From Glandiceps talaboti (taxonomy: Eukaryota > Hemichordata > Enteropneusta > Spengelidae), in assembly GCF_964340395.1 (NCBI RefSeq), contig NC_135549.1, positions 26,109,342-26,173,341 on the forward strand: 64,000 nucleotides of DNA, written 5' to 3'. The translations under genes were made by a program, and so were the position numbers. Below the pieces are notes generated by a model. The model was not told where the DNA came from. It made no database searches and worked only from the letters and a program-made list of their open reading frames with translations. Of the stretch, positions 23,801-37,149 are shown in pieces. Numbering within the stretch: position 1 is the stretch's first letter; every line of letters starts with the position of its first letter.

Positions 23801-26800
23801 TTGTCCAAAGTCCTCTCCTATGAAAAAACCCTCTGAGGTCGAGTAACTACCGAGTTGCTTTGATCTTAAAGGCTTGACACCTAATTGCAGTGCGAGTTGT
23901 CGACTGATAGATCCATGGATGAATTTTAGGTCTGGCGATCTTATCTCAATCCATGGTGCATCATTATATGCAAGCTGATTTGGATGTTGGAGGATACATT
24001 GTTCATCTGGTATGAATAATTCATCATAATTATAGTACCCGCTCATTTTGGAAACTTTTTGAAGTAAATCACAAACCTTGTCAAGTTCAAACTGTTTTAG
24101 TGGCGCACCATCTTTCCTAGTTTTGAGTTTCTGTATAGCTGTTGCCAAATCCTTTACTTCAAATTGCTCCTTTACTCCACATGCTTTCAGAAGTGGAATG
24201 AATCTCTTCAAAATCTCCGGTATGCGGTACAAGTAGGGTGGAAAATTCTGTTCCCAATTAAGGCAAAGTTGTTTTGGATAGACAAATGTCCCATCAACTA
24301 GGAGGAAAGGCCTTGAAAAGCTGAGAAGTTTTTTGAGTGATTTACTATCACTAATATCATTATAACCACCATAGTTGAAGGTTTTGGTTGTGAGGTTGCT
24401 TTGCAGAAAACTGTATATACCATTGCAGACCTCCTTTGTTGTAGTATGTGTTGTTGATGTATGTCGGTAGTCTATGATGTTTGAAAGTTGTTCGAGAACA
24501 ATCTGCATATCAGGTGTTTTATCAAGTTTGAGTAATCTTGCAATTCGCAATGGCACTTTACCACAGCCACCATTATTTGGTAACTCATCATTCAGGACTG
24601 GTTTCACTGTCCCCACCAGGTTTTGATATTCACTTTTGTACAGCATACACGGAGCAAGAATCTTTTGAGATGCCTCATACCATGGAGGGGGGTACTTGTT
24701 TGGTTTCCCTAACACTGGGAGAAATGGTATTATGCTAACTGCACTTCTTTGGCTTTCTGTACATTTACCATGTAGCTCATCCAGGTATTTAATCAAATTC
24801 TGCACACGTTGTAAAGCCTTTAATTTATTCATTCCATATAATGGTAGTATGGATTCTGTTATCTCCAGCACATCTTTCCAATCCAGTTTTGTTCTTGCCA
24901 TTCCAAGTTTGTTCAACTTATCCAATACCGTACTTTGTTTATATTTTATACCATAAGGGAATCTCTCATCTTCTTCATCAAAGAGTTCAGCAAGTATTGG
25001 TGCTGTTGGATCTACTAAGTCTGAGGGTCTTGAGAGATACTCACCCTGGGGTGAAGTTGGTATGGTAGGATATTGCTGAAATAATATCTGAATGTAATTC
25101 TTTGTTCTCAGACGCTTATTAGTGAGAATATGAAGGATAAACTCATCTCGTTCATGACACTCTAGTTCTGAGAGTTTAGGGAAAACATGTTCAACATACA
25201 ACATTTCTTCAGTAATAGTTACTTCATCAATTACCTCACGACGGCCGAGAGTCTCAATTGTGTGGAGAATATCTTCACACAGAACTGCAGTTCTGTTATT
25301 GGTATTGATGAAGTGATCGTTGAGGACATATCGAGCACAGTCAGCAAGAGTCGGGTTTTCTTCTTCTATGATTGGCTCTAATACTCTTGCTGAGTCTAAA
25401 GTCAAGAATCTTTCACCGTAAATGTATGGCTCTTGGATAAGTACTCTTGGCACATTGTATTTTTCAACATCTCCAATTACTCGCTGGTAAAATCCTCTCG
25501 TAACTTCTGTAAATGAGGCTTCATCTGCCTTATTCATCCTGGGCCATAATGAGTATATGTCATTGTTATCAGCCAGTATACCACTCATCAATAGCTTTTC
25601 AAGGAGACAAACGTAGGCTTTACTGATGACGTCCTGCATTAGAACCTCATTCCATTCCACTTCAACTGACTTCTCCAAGTCAGATGAAACATGTTTCCTG
25701 ATGTTATGTCGACTTGCGTCCAATGAAAAGCCTCCATTTATATGAATAGGCAAATCAGTCGATATGTGCAAAGGTAAATAGCAGAAAGCCTCTCCCCTGG
25801 TAGCAATCAAGGAATGCCCCAATGAAGATTTCCTAGTTAATTTTACAGCAACATCTCCACATGGCACAAGGCCAGCTTTGCGCCCCTTTTCTGACAAAGC
25901 AAGGTGTAAAGCTTTACCATTGGACACACATGAGCTTACGGCCCATTCCTGCTTTTGACTGTTTGCTTTTCCCCCTTGTCTGTAAGTGGTACAAGAACTG
26001 CTTAAAAGGTATACAGATACTTCTGGTTGTACTCTTTTCTTGGCATGGATGTTATTGAGATATTCTGTTCCTTTCTTTAGGTTTTGTCTGATGACAGTGA
26101 AGTCAGCTTCAGGTGAGTGTATTATTTTCATTCCTTCAGTGTCAATCTTGAAAAGAATATCATGGCATTCATCGATCCGTTCAAGTACTGATACACTCGA
26201 TACATGTTGAGTAAAGACCAGTAGCGAGTTTGCATGCTTCTTCAAATTACCAATGAGCTCCTCCATTCTCTCCTTTGTATATACAGTGTTAGATATCAGA
26301 CTTTGGTTAGCCGCTTTCTCTGAGCGAAGGGGTAATCTGAATAAGGTTGCATTATAATCACACCCATTCATGATATTACAACCAAAGATACCATTGTATG
26401 TCTGGAACTGGTCAGAATACATCCTCAAGACCCTTTTGTTATCCCGAAAGTTCAACCTAATACCAGGCTTTGTCTTGTCTTCGATGAAATCTGGCATGTG
26501 TGTCATGTGAGGATCAAACATAACAAGGAAGTGTCTCGAAATGAAGCTTGGCACATCAGTTAAATGGTACACAGAGTTAAATCCGAGACCAAATCGTCCA
26601 ATCTTGTTTGTATCTGACAGTTTAGTTGCTCCTGCAAGTCTGTTGATGTTTTCGAAATCTTTATCTGTGAAAACTGCATTGTTGTAAGCCCAAAGGGCTG
26701 GGCCTTGGCATGTTTGCATCTCTCTCGAGAAAAGTTTCCTTTGATAATTAGTATTAGCTCTCCAATCGATTAGGAATTTTACTTCTGTGGCACCTGCATC

Positions 26801-29800
26801 ATCTGCATTCTGAATAAGTTCTTTGAAGATGCTCACGCCCTCAGTGTACTCACTCAGTATATTCTTCAAGCGAGTAGTCAACGGTTCATGGGGACCAATT
26901 TGCTCGAACTCAAAGCCTAATGGCTCTGGTTTAGCTAATGTGTGGCTCAGTGACTTAATGCCCAATAGCTCTGCTGTCTTTCTTGCAATTCCATCATCAA
27001 CAATCTTTATGTGTTCTTCACATGCTTCTTTTAATAATCTTGTATCATCACAATATGTGCACTCATAGCAATATGCAAACTCCAGCGTATCACCATCAGT
27101 TTGAATTGGCACTAGCAATTGATCTTTGAATTCTGCATCTACCTCTTCTCCATTTCTTGTGATCCAGCGTAAAATGTTAATACATAACTCACGATCTCGA
27201 GCAGAATTTCTTTTACAACTATTTGCTTTGACTCTCTCCATGACATATACTGCATCTTCATTACCAATTTCTTTTTGCACTCCATATGATACAAAAAACC
27301 TGGTAAGGTGGAGAAGATGCTGTGGAAGCTCGAACAGATGTGGCTTTACATCAAATGCAAAGTTTATATTGATAGCAATTTCCCTGGGACATTTAAAATC
27401 ATTTCCAATCCAAATCCAGGGGAAATGGCCTCCGGACATCAGCTTTTCGATTTCATTCTGAGTCCCAGATGCAGACTGTTGCTTTACACTATCTAACCTT
27501 GAATACAAGATGGTAACCATTTCTTCTATATGATTAGCATGTGCTCTATCAGCCACCCAACCCCCTTTTCTCCATGCAGAGACAATTGCATCTAGCTGCC
27601 TAAGTAGTATCTTCAGAGATGGGTTGTTATCAAAATGGATAGTTAGGTCTTCGGACAAATTGCATTGAAACACAGGTTTCACTGCACCAACCAAGTATGC
27701 ATGTGCCAGAGGAAAGACATCACAAGGGCGATATAGCTGTTTAGCATCTTCATACCAAGGTGCTATTATTGGATAGTTCTCAGGTTTATTGCATAATCTA
27801 GGGATCCACTCCATGTGATTTAAATGTTGTACCAAAGGTTTACCTTCGACGATATGTGATAGCAATGATGTGTGAGTATTGATAAAGTCTAGCAAAGCCC
27901 TGGCTTTTCCAACATTTGCATTTCCACCAGTTGCTGTGTTTCTTAATGCAGTTGCAGTTTTCAGAAGGTCGCCGGATGTCACATCAGCTGCTTGCCTGAG
28001 ACCAATCTGACGGAGTACCATCAATATACCAGTATCATTGTATGGATATGTTGGGAAAACATCTTCACCTTGAAACAAATCCTTTAGAGCTTTTTTTGCA
28101 GGATCAAATACCACATTAGGAGCAACCCTTGAGGAATCTGTCTTCTTGATGAAAGGTAGGTGTTTAATACTGTCTGCAAACCTTGTGTCCTCTGCAACCA
28201 AAGTTTGATATCGACTGAGTACCCACACCATAACAGCATCAATTTCTTTGGATTCATAAAACCTTGTTTTGATATCTGGTAAAACATGTAGCGTGAACAC
28301 TTCTGAAAGCTTCATATGCTTAGCACCTAGAATTGCCAAAAGGCACTGAGAGTCAATATCGTCACCTTTAACAAACACTTTTCTGAATCGAATACCATTA
28401 GGAAATTGTGATGTCATCCTTAATGATGCTACTGGCTTTCTCTCCCATTTACTCCCAAGATTTGTTAAAGTTCCAAGCCCATTACCACTCTCAGCTACAA
28501 CTTCAAAGATGGGTAACTGACAAAGAACATCCTTATTGTCAGATGATATGCTATGTGTATTTAACTGCCCTAGAACATGACGCAAGCTGCACAATTGTTT
28601 TGCAGAGGCTCTTTGCAGTTGTGCCAATCTTGGATAATGTATCTTCATGAGAACTTTCATCACACCCTCTGGTGTTGGCTTCTGTATGTATCTTCCTAAC
28701 TCAGAATGATGTAAGTATTGTACATCTGAAGACAACAAAACAACTCCGATATTTCTAAGGCACTCACGAACGTCCGCCTCCAGAGTGTTAGCAAAAATTG
28801 CAGGAATGCTACAATTCAGCTTCAGGAGCTGTTTTCTCGCGATAGATGGTGAATGAAAGGTATGAATTGGAATTATGGGTAGATCACGAAACATTTCAAT
28901 ACTTTTTGGAAATTTCTCTTGCAACCACGTCCAAAATACCAATAACCAATCTTCTGTTGGATGACCTTGTAAGCCTGGTGTCCATTCAAAAACAGCACTT
29001 GTTGTTCTTAACCATTCTTGTGGGAACATTTCTGGCAAAAAGCGTATTACATCATTTTCTGTCATATCCCTCACTTGGCATATTTTATTTGCTGCTATCG
29101 CTTTCAATTTCTCATCTAAACTCGCTGGAAGTTTGGAACTTATGAAATGGAAAAATTTACTATCTCCTGGAATAAGAATCTCGGGATGACGTGATGGTGG
29201 GAGGAGCACGGGTGGTATGTTTGTCTCAGTAGAAAATTTGATGAATTTATTTTGTCTTACTGGAAGTAATGGAACTTCTTTGAGGTCGTGAAAGTTTTCA
29301 TCATGTAGACAGTATTCTAGGAGATGTGTTTTCATCAGTGTTGTGCAGGTTTTCACTTCAAAGTGTCGCACACATTCCCTGAGTAAAGAAGGGGATACCT
29401 TTTTTAGATTCCTTCCACTTTTAAGAATACACTCCCGAACATTTTCAGGCACAGTAACCACTGGCTGCCCACAATGTATAAAGTAATTGATCACACTTCG
29501 GTATTGGTCATATGGACAATGGTGTTCTTCAATCAACACATCCAGTAGAGCATTCTGTAATGAAATCCATTTGCCACCCCTTGCATTGGTAAAGAATACT
29601 TCTTCTTTAAGAACTTCATTAACGAATACTGGGATAAAATCTCCCCAGTGGGGTTCGAGGTTTTCAATAGTTGGCCATGCATTGTAAACATCATCAGGCG
29701 ATATCGATTGCTGAACAGCATGTACAATTAACATGGAGTACGCCTTTGGTAGTAGTTCTTCAACCAAACACTGATTCCATTCAGCTGTATGGTCATGCTT

Positions 29801-30699
29801 TTGGTCTGCTGCTGGCCACTTTAAGCTTCTCCGGTTGTCACTTAAACCAAAATATCCATGAACATGAATTGGTAAACCAGTGGTGCTTTCTTTGCTTGGA
29901 GGCAAAGGGAGAAAACAAAAGATCCTCCCATTGATATTTTGTAACACCTTTTCTTCACGTGCCATTGCTAATCCAATCCATGGAAGCAACTTGAGTTCTT
30001 CTGCTAACTCTTTTAACCTACCAGAGACATCAAAGACATTGTTCAGGACAAGCCAATTCCTTTTCATGGATTTAATCATCTGTCCTTCAAGCACTGAAGT
30101 TACTATGCTTCGGTTGTTGACATATGGTAGAGGATTAACTTTGGATTCCAAATCTCCTAAGAATTCCCTTTTACTATCCATGTCTTCCTCAGTTTTTGTG
30201 ACTTCAAATATCAGTTTCTCTTCTCCAGATCTTGTCCGTTCATAGAGGCTAACCTGTCTAACATGGTTTAAAAACAAGAGAACTACATCTCCATCTTCTT
30301 GAAATGACTGGTAGAGCTCCTTTACCCTTTCTGGAGTAAAAACGGTTGATGACAGTTCAGGCGAAGGAGTTTGACGAAGGGGGAATCGAAACAAAGTTCC
30401 ATCAAAGTAACTGTTGGCGAAATGCTCTTCCCCAATTCCAAGAACGTTGGTGAATGGTGAGAATTGGTCTTTGTAACGTGTCATTATTTTGTGATCAAGT
30501 CGAATGGCCTTCCCAGTTCTTGTGTTTGAATCTCTAAAATGTCTTTCGAAGGGATCTAGGAATGCTATTTTGTCAGCGCTCATTATTGTTGGTAAATCTA
30601 GAAATAATTCATCAAAAGCAACGAATGAACACGAGAGCTTTCAGTATTCACTTACATTAATAAAATTACCTAGATTGTTGAAGTGAATTTCAACTGGTC

Positions 30700-30739
<40 letters not shown>

Positions 30740-33089
30740 TCAAACTCTCATATTCACACTACTGCTAAAGCTTTGAAAAAATGCACAAAGGAGACAAGGA
30801 CCCGCAATTACCTGTGATGTGATAGACAGAGACAAATCCAAGGCCAAAACGACCAACCCGCATAGGATCATCCTTCTTAACACTCTGTTGTACAGCCTGG
30901 ATACCCTCCCAGTCTTCTGGCGTGAAGACACCATCGTTGTAGCAATATAAAGCTGCACCTTGGTAATCTGCTAAACTCGGTCTAAGTAGTGTGTCTGTAC
31001 CATGTTGTGAAGTATCCAATAACAATTTCACCTCTGTAGCTCTAGCATCATCAGCATTTTGAATCAACTCCTACAGTAACGAATTTAAGAACGTGAATTT
31101 CTACAATTTTTAGAGAAAATACAGAAATTAAACAATTGTCATTCATTTGAAGTGAAAATATTGTTCCGTAGTTTGTAATAATTTATTGACACGGTTCTAC
31201 TTTATTTTGAAATCAAGTTTACATAGGAATTGCCGTTAAAGTCGAGGTTGTGTTTTTGTTTAGAGGACTAAGGGGAAGAGATATAAAATCACATTGGAAA
31301 GGCATACCTTTCAGAAACCCATCTTGGTATGGTCGACATATTTCTCTGACGTAGACAATGTTTGAACAGACATTAATTCTTACCTTTATTATCTGCCCTC
31401 CCTCTGGGTACTTGTCAAGAATGTCCTTTATCAATTTAATCAGTGGAGGCGCTCTTTGACCAAAATCTTCGTCTGTGTAATAATTAGAAAATATTGTCAA
31501 CCACACACACTATACTGAAATAATTCCTTTAAAGTTATGTCATATCATTAGAAATTGAGCATTTCCCAAGTATTTAACGTCAATTGCTATATCTGGGATA
31601 GGATCACAGTATCGTGGAATACATATTTCAACAGTAAATGTCCTTCATATAATAAGGTAATTGTGCGTCAAACCTTTATCCGTGCACACAGACACAAAAA
31701 CACATTTACTGCACAACTTATAAAATCTACAGTGACACTGAAGCTTGTGGTTATATTATTACTTGCACCTACTCCATTAGAAGGACTCCCTAAAAAGTTT
31801 AAACTGGAGGATACACTTGTCAAATATTTTTTCACACGTGATTATATACACCACTGTTACGCCCTATAATACAAACAGAATTAAGCGCACTGTCCCAACT
31901 TAAATATACGGCAGGCCATTATCACACTGTGACATCTATACATTTCTGTCATTTAGTTTTTTTGTTTGCTTTCGCTGGACACAAAATTATTACATTCTAA
32001 ATCCAAGATATGGTATAGCTTTATAGTCGGACAATGGATTGCTTGTCAAACAAAGATGTTCTTTCATTTTAGAATCAGATATGTATTGCATCCGGGTCAG
32101 GTGATTGTAACTATTGTTTACTATGTTCTCTTATCTGTCACGTCATTTATCTCATTCTAATGAATTATGAGCATTGCATGGCAATAACACCCACGATCAC
32201 TGTATGTCTACTCAAGAGACTGTCTTTCATTTCATTTCAGAATTAAATAAATTCTATAATTTGCTGAGCTTTAATTCTACAACTGTGTTGTGGAATCTTA
32301 GTAAATTTGTTTATAAAGCTATGGATTTAAGACAACAAGTTTAAATGAACGTCTGATATTGCTTGTTATGTTGTATTGATAAGTTTTGACGACATTTTAC
32401 AACCTGTTATACTGTATTCTGTTTTTCATTAAATTATATATAATTGTCATTTTGGCCTGTGGCGTAAAGATGAATAAACAATATCATACTTGGAGAATTA
32501 AATAACCATCGTCTAACCAGTCCCCACCAGCAGGTGATTTTGATATCTCCCTCTCGTACAAATTTTCTGTCATTTCCTAGCGCAATTTTATTTATCAAGG
32601 AAACGCTATAGCCTTCATATCTCAATATGTACTGCAGTGACTATTGTAGGTACTTGTATGTCTGCAACTCGATACTCTGTCTTTCTATTTATTTCAGAAT
32701 TAGAGAAAAATACACAATACCGAATCCATATTAATATAAATGATTTCAAGCGCACCTATACTTTGTCCTGATCATGTTAGATTGCTTTGCTTTCATTAAT
32801 TTTGTTTTTTTAATGTAAACTTTAGTATCTTTTAAATTTGATTTTGCTGTTGTGGAAGAGAGGATACGTACTTTCCTTTCACCCCCCCCCCTTTGTCCTA
32901 AAACTGAAATCAGGACACTGTCGCCACCGTGTATTAATGATTTACTGTAGCTTCCTGCTTTTGTGTACATTTTCACAACCAAGTGGCGCAGAATGCAGGT
33001 ACTAGTATTACTGCATAGATACTTTAAAATGTCATCAACGAAACTGTGTAACAGTAGTCTCTATAACGATTCTTACCTTGTCCATCCAT
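17870..33089 (-). CDS. Sacsin-like giant chaperone protein, gene A
   Basis: Coding exons on the minus strand are 33077-33089, 31384-31472, 30812-31070 and 17870-30597, phases agreeing, for a predicted 4362 residues. Sacsin family: three SRR regions each starting with an Hsp90-type ATPase, then J and HEPN domains; vertebrate sacsin acts with Hsp70 in neurofilament and mitochondrial quality control. SRR1 starts near residue 5 ([30 protein letters not shown]), SRR2 has its N-box near 1383 ([30 protein letters not shown]), SRR3 near 2412 ([27 protein letters not shown]). The catalytic E..N..D and GxxG motifs are intact in all three. The J domain has [10 protein letters not shown] near 4103; after a basic Ser/Arg-rich linker, HEPN covers about 4224-4355. 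No ubiquitin-like domain precedes SRR1, unlike vertebrate sacsin. A 12.7-kb uninterrupted exon without a stop implies selection. An in-frame ATG a few codons upstream of the chosen one leaves the exact start slightly open. Vertebrate SACS likewise has one giant exon. Confidence 0.93.
30598..31383 (-). other. Gene A introns 2 and 3 with N-box exon between
   Basis: Intron 3 (30598-30811, 214 bases; donor ACAG|GTAATT, acceptor TTTCTAG) holds a (CAGA)n run. The exon 30812-31070 (259 nt) encodes the SRR1 ATP-binding N-box through VYHIT; its last base joins the next exon to make the Asp codon. Intron 2 (31071-31383, 313 bases) has acceptor CTGTAG|GAG. These introns are compact compared with their counterparts in gene B. 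Confidence 0.88.
30699..30739. repeat. (GACA)n microsatellite
   Basis: About ten tetranucleotide repeats within intron 3 of gene A. Confidence 0.95.
31384..31472 (-). CDS. Gene A coding exon 2
   Basis: The 89-nt exon after acceptor TTACACAG encodes [18 protein letters not shown] and [11 protein letters not shown], matching the lead-in to SRR1 of sacsin. Donor AAG|GTAAGA. It begins with the last two bases of an Asp codon, completed by the G that ends exon 1. The gene B counterpart has the same length and phase. Confidence 0.88.
31473..33076 (-). other. Gene A intron 1
   Basis: About 1.6 kb of non-coding DNA. It contains several diverged copies of a unit with a pyrimidine tract followed by CAGAATTA (near 32071, 32239 and 32696), plus a short poly-C run near 32883. 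Nothing coding is seen. Confidence 0.7.
33077..33089 (-). CDS. Gene A coding exon 1 (13 nt of coding sequence)
   Basis: The minus strand reads ATGGATGGACAAG followed by GTAAGAATC, a consensus donor. The terminal G joins AC of exon 2 to make Asp, giving MDGQDEDFGQ. Gene B has ATGGATGTACAAG|GTAAGAAT in homologous flanking sequence, with an in-frame stop 18 bases upstream. In gene A an upstream in-frame ATG ATG exists, so a longer N-terminus of eight or nine residues is possible. Prediction rests on phase, donor strength and conservation between copies. Confidence 0.7.
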
Positions 33090-33400
33090 ACTCAATGCAC
33101 GTCGATACATCATCTGATCGACAGTTGAACCTCATGAGTCTAGCAGACATGCTAAGTCACAAATACGGTAGTTCCGTGACCAGTACCTGTAATTCTACTG
33201 CCGAGATATCTAGTTATTGTATGCGGTCGTCACCGCAGTCATACACGATATGAACGTGATCAGCCCTTCAACAGTTGTTGGCACCAACACAAAACAGCAC
33301 ACTGTACCAGGTACGACGTTAAAATGATAACGCTTTGATCACGTGATTTCTACGAATTAGTGACTATAGAATTCATAGAATCGCAAGTAGCATAACAGAC
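33090..33400 (-). promoter_or_regulatory. Conserved 5' flank of gene A with TCACGTGA palindrome
   Basis: This block is clearly homologous to 55736-56045 upstream of gene B and to an orphan copy at 56838-57090. All three contain TTGATCACGTGATTTCTACG, with a TCACGTGA E-box (here near 33338-33346, about 250 bases before the start codon), and GTACGACGTTA or a decayed form. The transcription start is not identified; promoter role is inferred from position and conservation. Confidence 0.5.
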
Positions 33401-34419
33401 TTGAAATTTGCGATTTGAAATATTTCCAAAATGAAAATTATCATGACTTGTTGCGTACTTGAAGTGTGATATGTTAGATTTACCCTATATATATTTGCAT
33501 TACTTTCGATTTGGATTGTAGATATAAATAGGGTCCGGGGGTGTCTCTCTAGTAACAGAAGCCAGCCATCTCAATTACACGGAATTACAGGAACTATAGT
33601 GTAGTCGTCATAGCATAAGAAGTATTGCATTACTTAAAAGTTATCGTATGTCTACACAAGACTCATTTCATTTCAGAATTAAATAAAATATAGTTCTGAT
33701 TCCATATCTGATGATTTGAAACGATGTTTACACTCTCGTATCATTTTTCTATCACTTCTATTATTTCATATCTTGCACTTTTATCAAATCAGGGTATTGC
33801 TATAGTCTTCACATCATCGCAATATGTGCTACAGTGGCTACGTTCATCATACTCTTATATTAATATACCAACTGACCAAGACAGTCTTTATTTTCATCTT
33901 AGAATTAGGTAACAACATAGTGCCAAATCCATGTCAGATCATGTCAGGTGATATCAGACCCATATTTACTTTGTTACGGGTCAATTACAGGCCGGCTGAA
34001 AGAGCGATAGTGTCTGTCGGCTCGGTTCTAAGCCATGGATCACACTTTATCATAAAGTTCAGATTCAGATAGGTTATTACCATGTGTTTGAAATATCGGA
34101 ATGTCACTAATTACGAGCAATTCTCCCGAACTAGACAATGATGGAGTTAGTTAAAATATTGTTCAGTCTTCAGGCGTCTGACAAAATAAAGACGTTGATG
34201 TTTTTTTGTGACAAGTGACTCGGTAGTGGTACATCATGACAAAGAGTGCGAGATCTCGATGCACAGAAATTTAGAAATGCTGACAATATCAACATCTGCC
34301 AAATTTACATTAATTAGAGTATGAGGCAGGACAATCGAAAAATAAACAATTACCTCCAAGTTCTCAACTTCTGCCCTATACGCAATCTCATCGTTATTGC
34401 ATATCAACCCAATTGCTGT

Positions 34420-34560
<141 letters not shown>

Positions 34561-34809
34561 ACCAATGACAACAGTTTTAGATTTCGATACATTTATTCTG
34601 AATACATTCAGTAACATCTCCTTTAATAATTAGATACATACAGAGCAACTGTTGTCACACAAACAAAAACTCAAATGCTACAACAATTTTCAGCAGTAAT
34701 AATTGTATGTGGAAGCAATCCTTCACCCTATGAATCGAGTATATAATATATATATTGCGCTCTGCCACTGCGGTATAGAGCACTGTCTTAGCAGATTGAT
34801 ATTCACCGA

Positions 34810-34813
<4 letters not shown>

Positions 34814-34887
<74 letters not shown>
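34814..34887. repeat. (TA)n microsatellite, ~74 bp
   Basis: Uninterrupted AT dinucleotide tract. Confidence 0.98.
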
Positions 34888-34889
<2 letters not shown>

Positions 34890-35536
34890 GTCTTGAGCAA
34901 TAATATTGCTAACAGTAACATCTAAGTAAAATCAAGTTAAATTGCTTCTATAACAGGGAGACATAAATGGTTAAACACCTGGTAATGTAATGTGCATACA
35001 TCCTATTCTATTAATCAGTAAAATAACCGAATACACAATCTATCAATAATATGCCGGTCATCCATATCTATCTCATGAGAGATTATTATAATACTACCTT
35101 TCTAGTGTTCCTCTCTATACGTTAAAACATATTATTAAACCATATGAGTCTATATTTGAGTTATCATACAATCACATACAATGCTTGTCTTTACAAATTA
35201 GCACTACTCTTGTGATCATATCGTGTCTCGCCCCCCCCCCCACCTGAATTAATCGGCTCTTTTTCCTATCACGAAGATACTTGCCAAATACTGCGAAAAC
35301 TCATACACTGTTGCGAAGGTAATATGTATATGATTATTGTCATATGTGAAATCCTGACATTAACATTAATAAATGGAATTATGTGCATGGAACCTATGGC
35401 TGCACTAACGACATCTTTGCAAGTTAATTATATAAGTATATCACATTAGTTTTCTGGTCATTATGATTTACAAGTAGTATAGTTTTGAAATTACACAGAT
35501 TATTGCTGTAACATAAGATAGTTTTTAACTTAAAGT

Positions 35537-35537
<1 letters not shown>

Positions 35538-35576
<39 letters not shown>

Positions 35577-35605
35577 ACATCAACATCATCATCACCACCA
35601 CCATC
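35538..35605. repeat. (CAT)n microsatellite
   Basis: ATC/CAT trinucleotide repeat with a few CAA and CAC variants at its right end. Confidence 0.95.
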
Positions 35606-36425
35606 TTAATTCATATAGCAATGAATTATTACAAGATCCACAAGAACGTAAGCTATATTCGGATACAGATAACAAACTTTCACACGATTCTTTATGTTTA
35701 AGCGTCTACAACATGACTATTTCAGTTCTCCTTTTCAAAAGCATACACTACAAGCCTACACTGAAAGCGACACTAGTCGAAAATTCAAGCCACATTATTT
35801 CCCAAATGCTTCTAACTATTCAAAGTATCCAAACTTTTTGGCCCACCGTCATTATACTATAAACAGGCATTTAAATATCTAACAAAAACAACTTTATCAT
35901 ATTATTGAGGCATGCAATTGTTACCGATGACAGAATACAACTGTCTAATATTCGCAATCTTTTCAAAATCATCCAATCATTTGAGTATTGTATAATTTAT
36001 GTTTATAAGAATCTAATGTTGGAATAAAGACGAATCGATTCACTTTAGAAGCAAGCGAGCGGAAGGCAACAGCTAGGTCTAGACTAAGTGCTTTCATCTG
36101 CTCCATGGCTACTTTTAAAATGACACAAATTAATCATGACCAGTTTATGTAGTTAACTGAGTTAATTCCCTGAAATGATCCGGAAGATAACATTGATGAA
36201 AAACAAACGTTAACAAGGAGGGTCGACCCTCCCTTTTGCTACACAATGTTGAAGAAAAGTCGACTCTAAAAAAACTACATATACATTGCATACAGTGTTC
36301 ATCATGATAAATGCAACGAATTTAGCAATCTATCTATGCCGTTTTTCAACAGTCTAGTCCGGAGTTCAGGATATCATCTTCATTTGGCAGGCTTCCAATA
36401 ACATGGTATAGGCTGCTCCACTGTC

Positions 36426-37127
36426 CCTAAATATAGGAAATATGTCGTCTAATAAAATAAAGTCAACAATTAGTATTGCAGAGCGCCAATGAAATATATA
36501 GTACTTTTCAACTGAAGCACGCTAAGAATGATATGGATAGCTTTTAAGTAAATTACGATTTGTACCACATTGCTGTCTTCATCGAAGTCTAATTTCCAAA
36601 CTTCATGCAGTGTCATTTTGTTTACACTTACCTTACGTAAGAGACTGTTTGACAACACGTGACATTGAAAGTCAAAGTATGGGCTATTTAAGTTCGTTTC
36701 TCAGAAAATGTGATTTTAGACAGGCAAAAAAGTCATGCACATCACATTCTATTTCATGTATGTCCAATAACTGATATGCATTAACAGACAGACATGGTTG
36801 GTTTTCTTTTATTCGAAATGATCTCAAAATATTTCATCATCATATATATATATTTTTGAATAATTGTAGAACTTGTCGAATACCAGATATTCTAGGTTAT
36901 GATATAATATGTCACGATAAGCATGGGGAATTCTGACAATGTCTTGTGTTACCTGTCGACATTTTCATATTTTTGTATAGATCTTTAGGGTCACACCAAT
37001 TATCCATCCACCATCGTTATAACACATTTCATTGTCTACAGTATGAAGTACATTCTGAAGTGGACGTCGCAGGTACTAACAGAGAGTTCATAGTTGGTGA
37101 TATTCAGAAAGTTTAAACATACTCACC
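36426..37127 (-). other. Putative 3'UTR intron of sacsin-like gene B
   Basis: Twenty-three bases past the stop codon the minus strand reads CGGAAAAG|GTGAGT, an excellent donor. A candidate acceptor, TATATTTAG|GGACAGTGG, lies about 700 bases further on. The sequence after it weakly resembles that after the gene A candidate acceptor (CAGTG, TATA, CATG and ATTGG words in order). Donor well supported, acceptor tentative. Confidence 0.5.
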
Positions 37128-37149
37128 TTTTCCGAATGATGGCAATACT

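Noticed and set aside
26823-27461. Many 60-120 codon frames antisense to the giant exons (also near 43577, 49184 and 62414)
   Set aside because: They are codon-bias shadows of the sacsin-like coding sequence on the other strand, without independent homology or splice signals.
17870-30597. Calling genes A and B Hsp90 or histidine kinases from the ATPase motifs
   Set aside because: Three ATPase repeats with J and HEPN domains in this order define the sacsin family; no Hsp90 middle domain is present.
32963-33253. Plus-strand frame of 96 codons over the gene A start region
   Set aside because: It overlaps the conserved promoter/exon 1 block, and the homologous block at 55.7-56.0 kb does not keep the frame.
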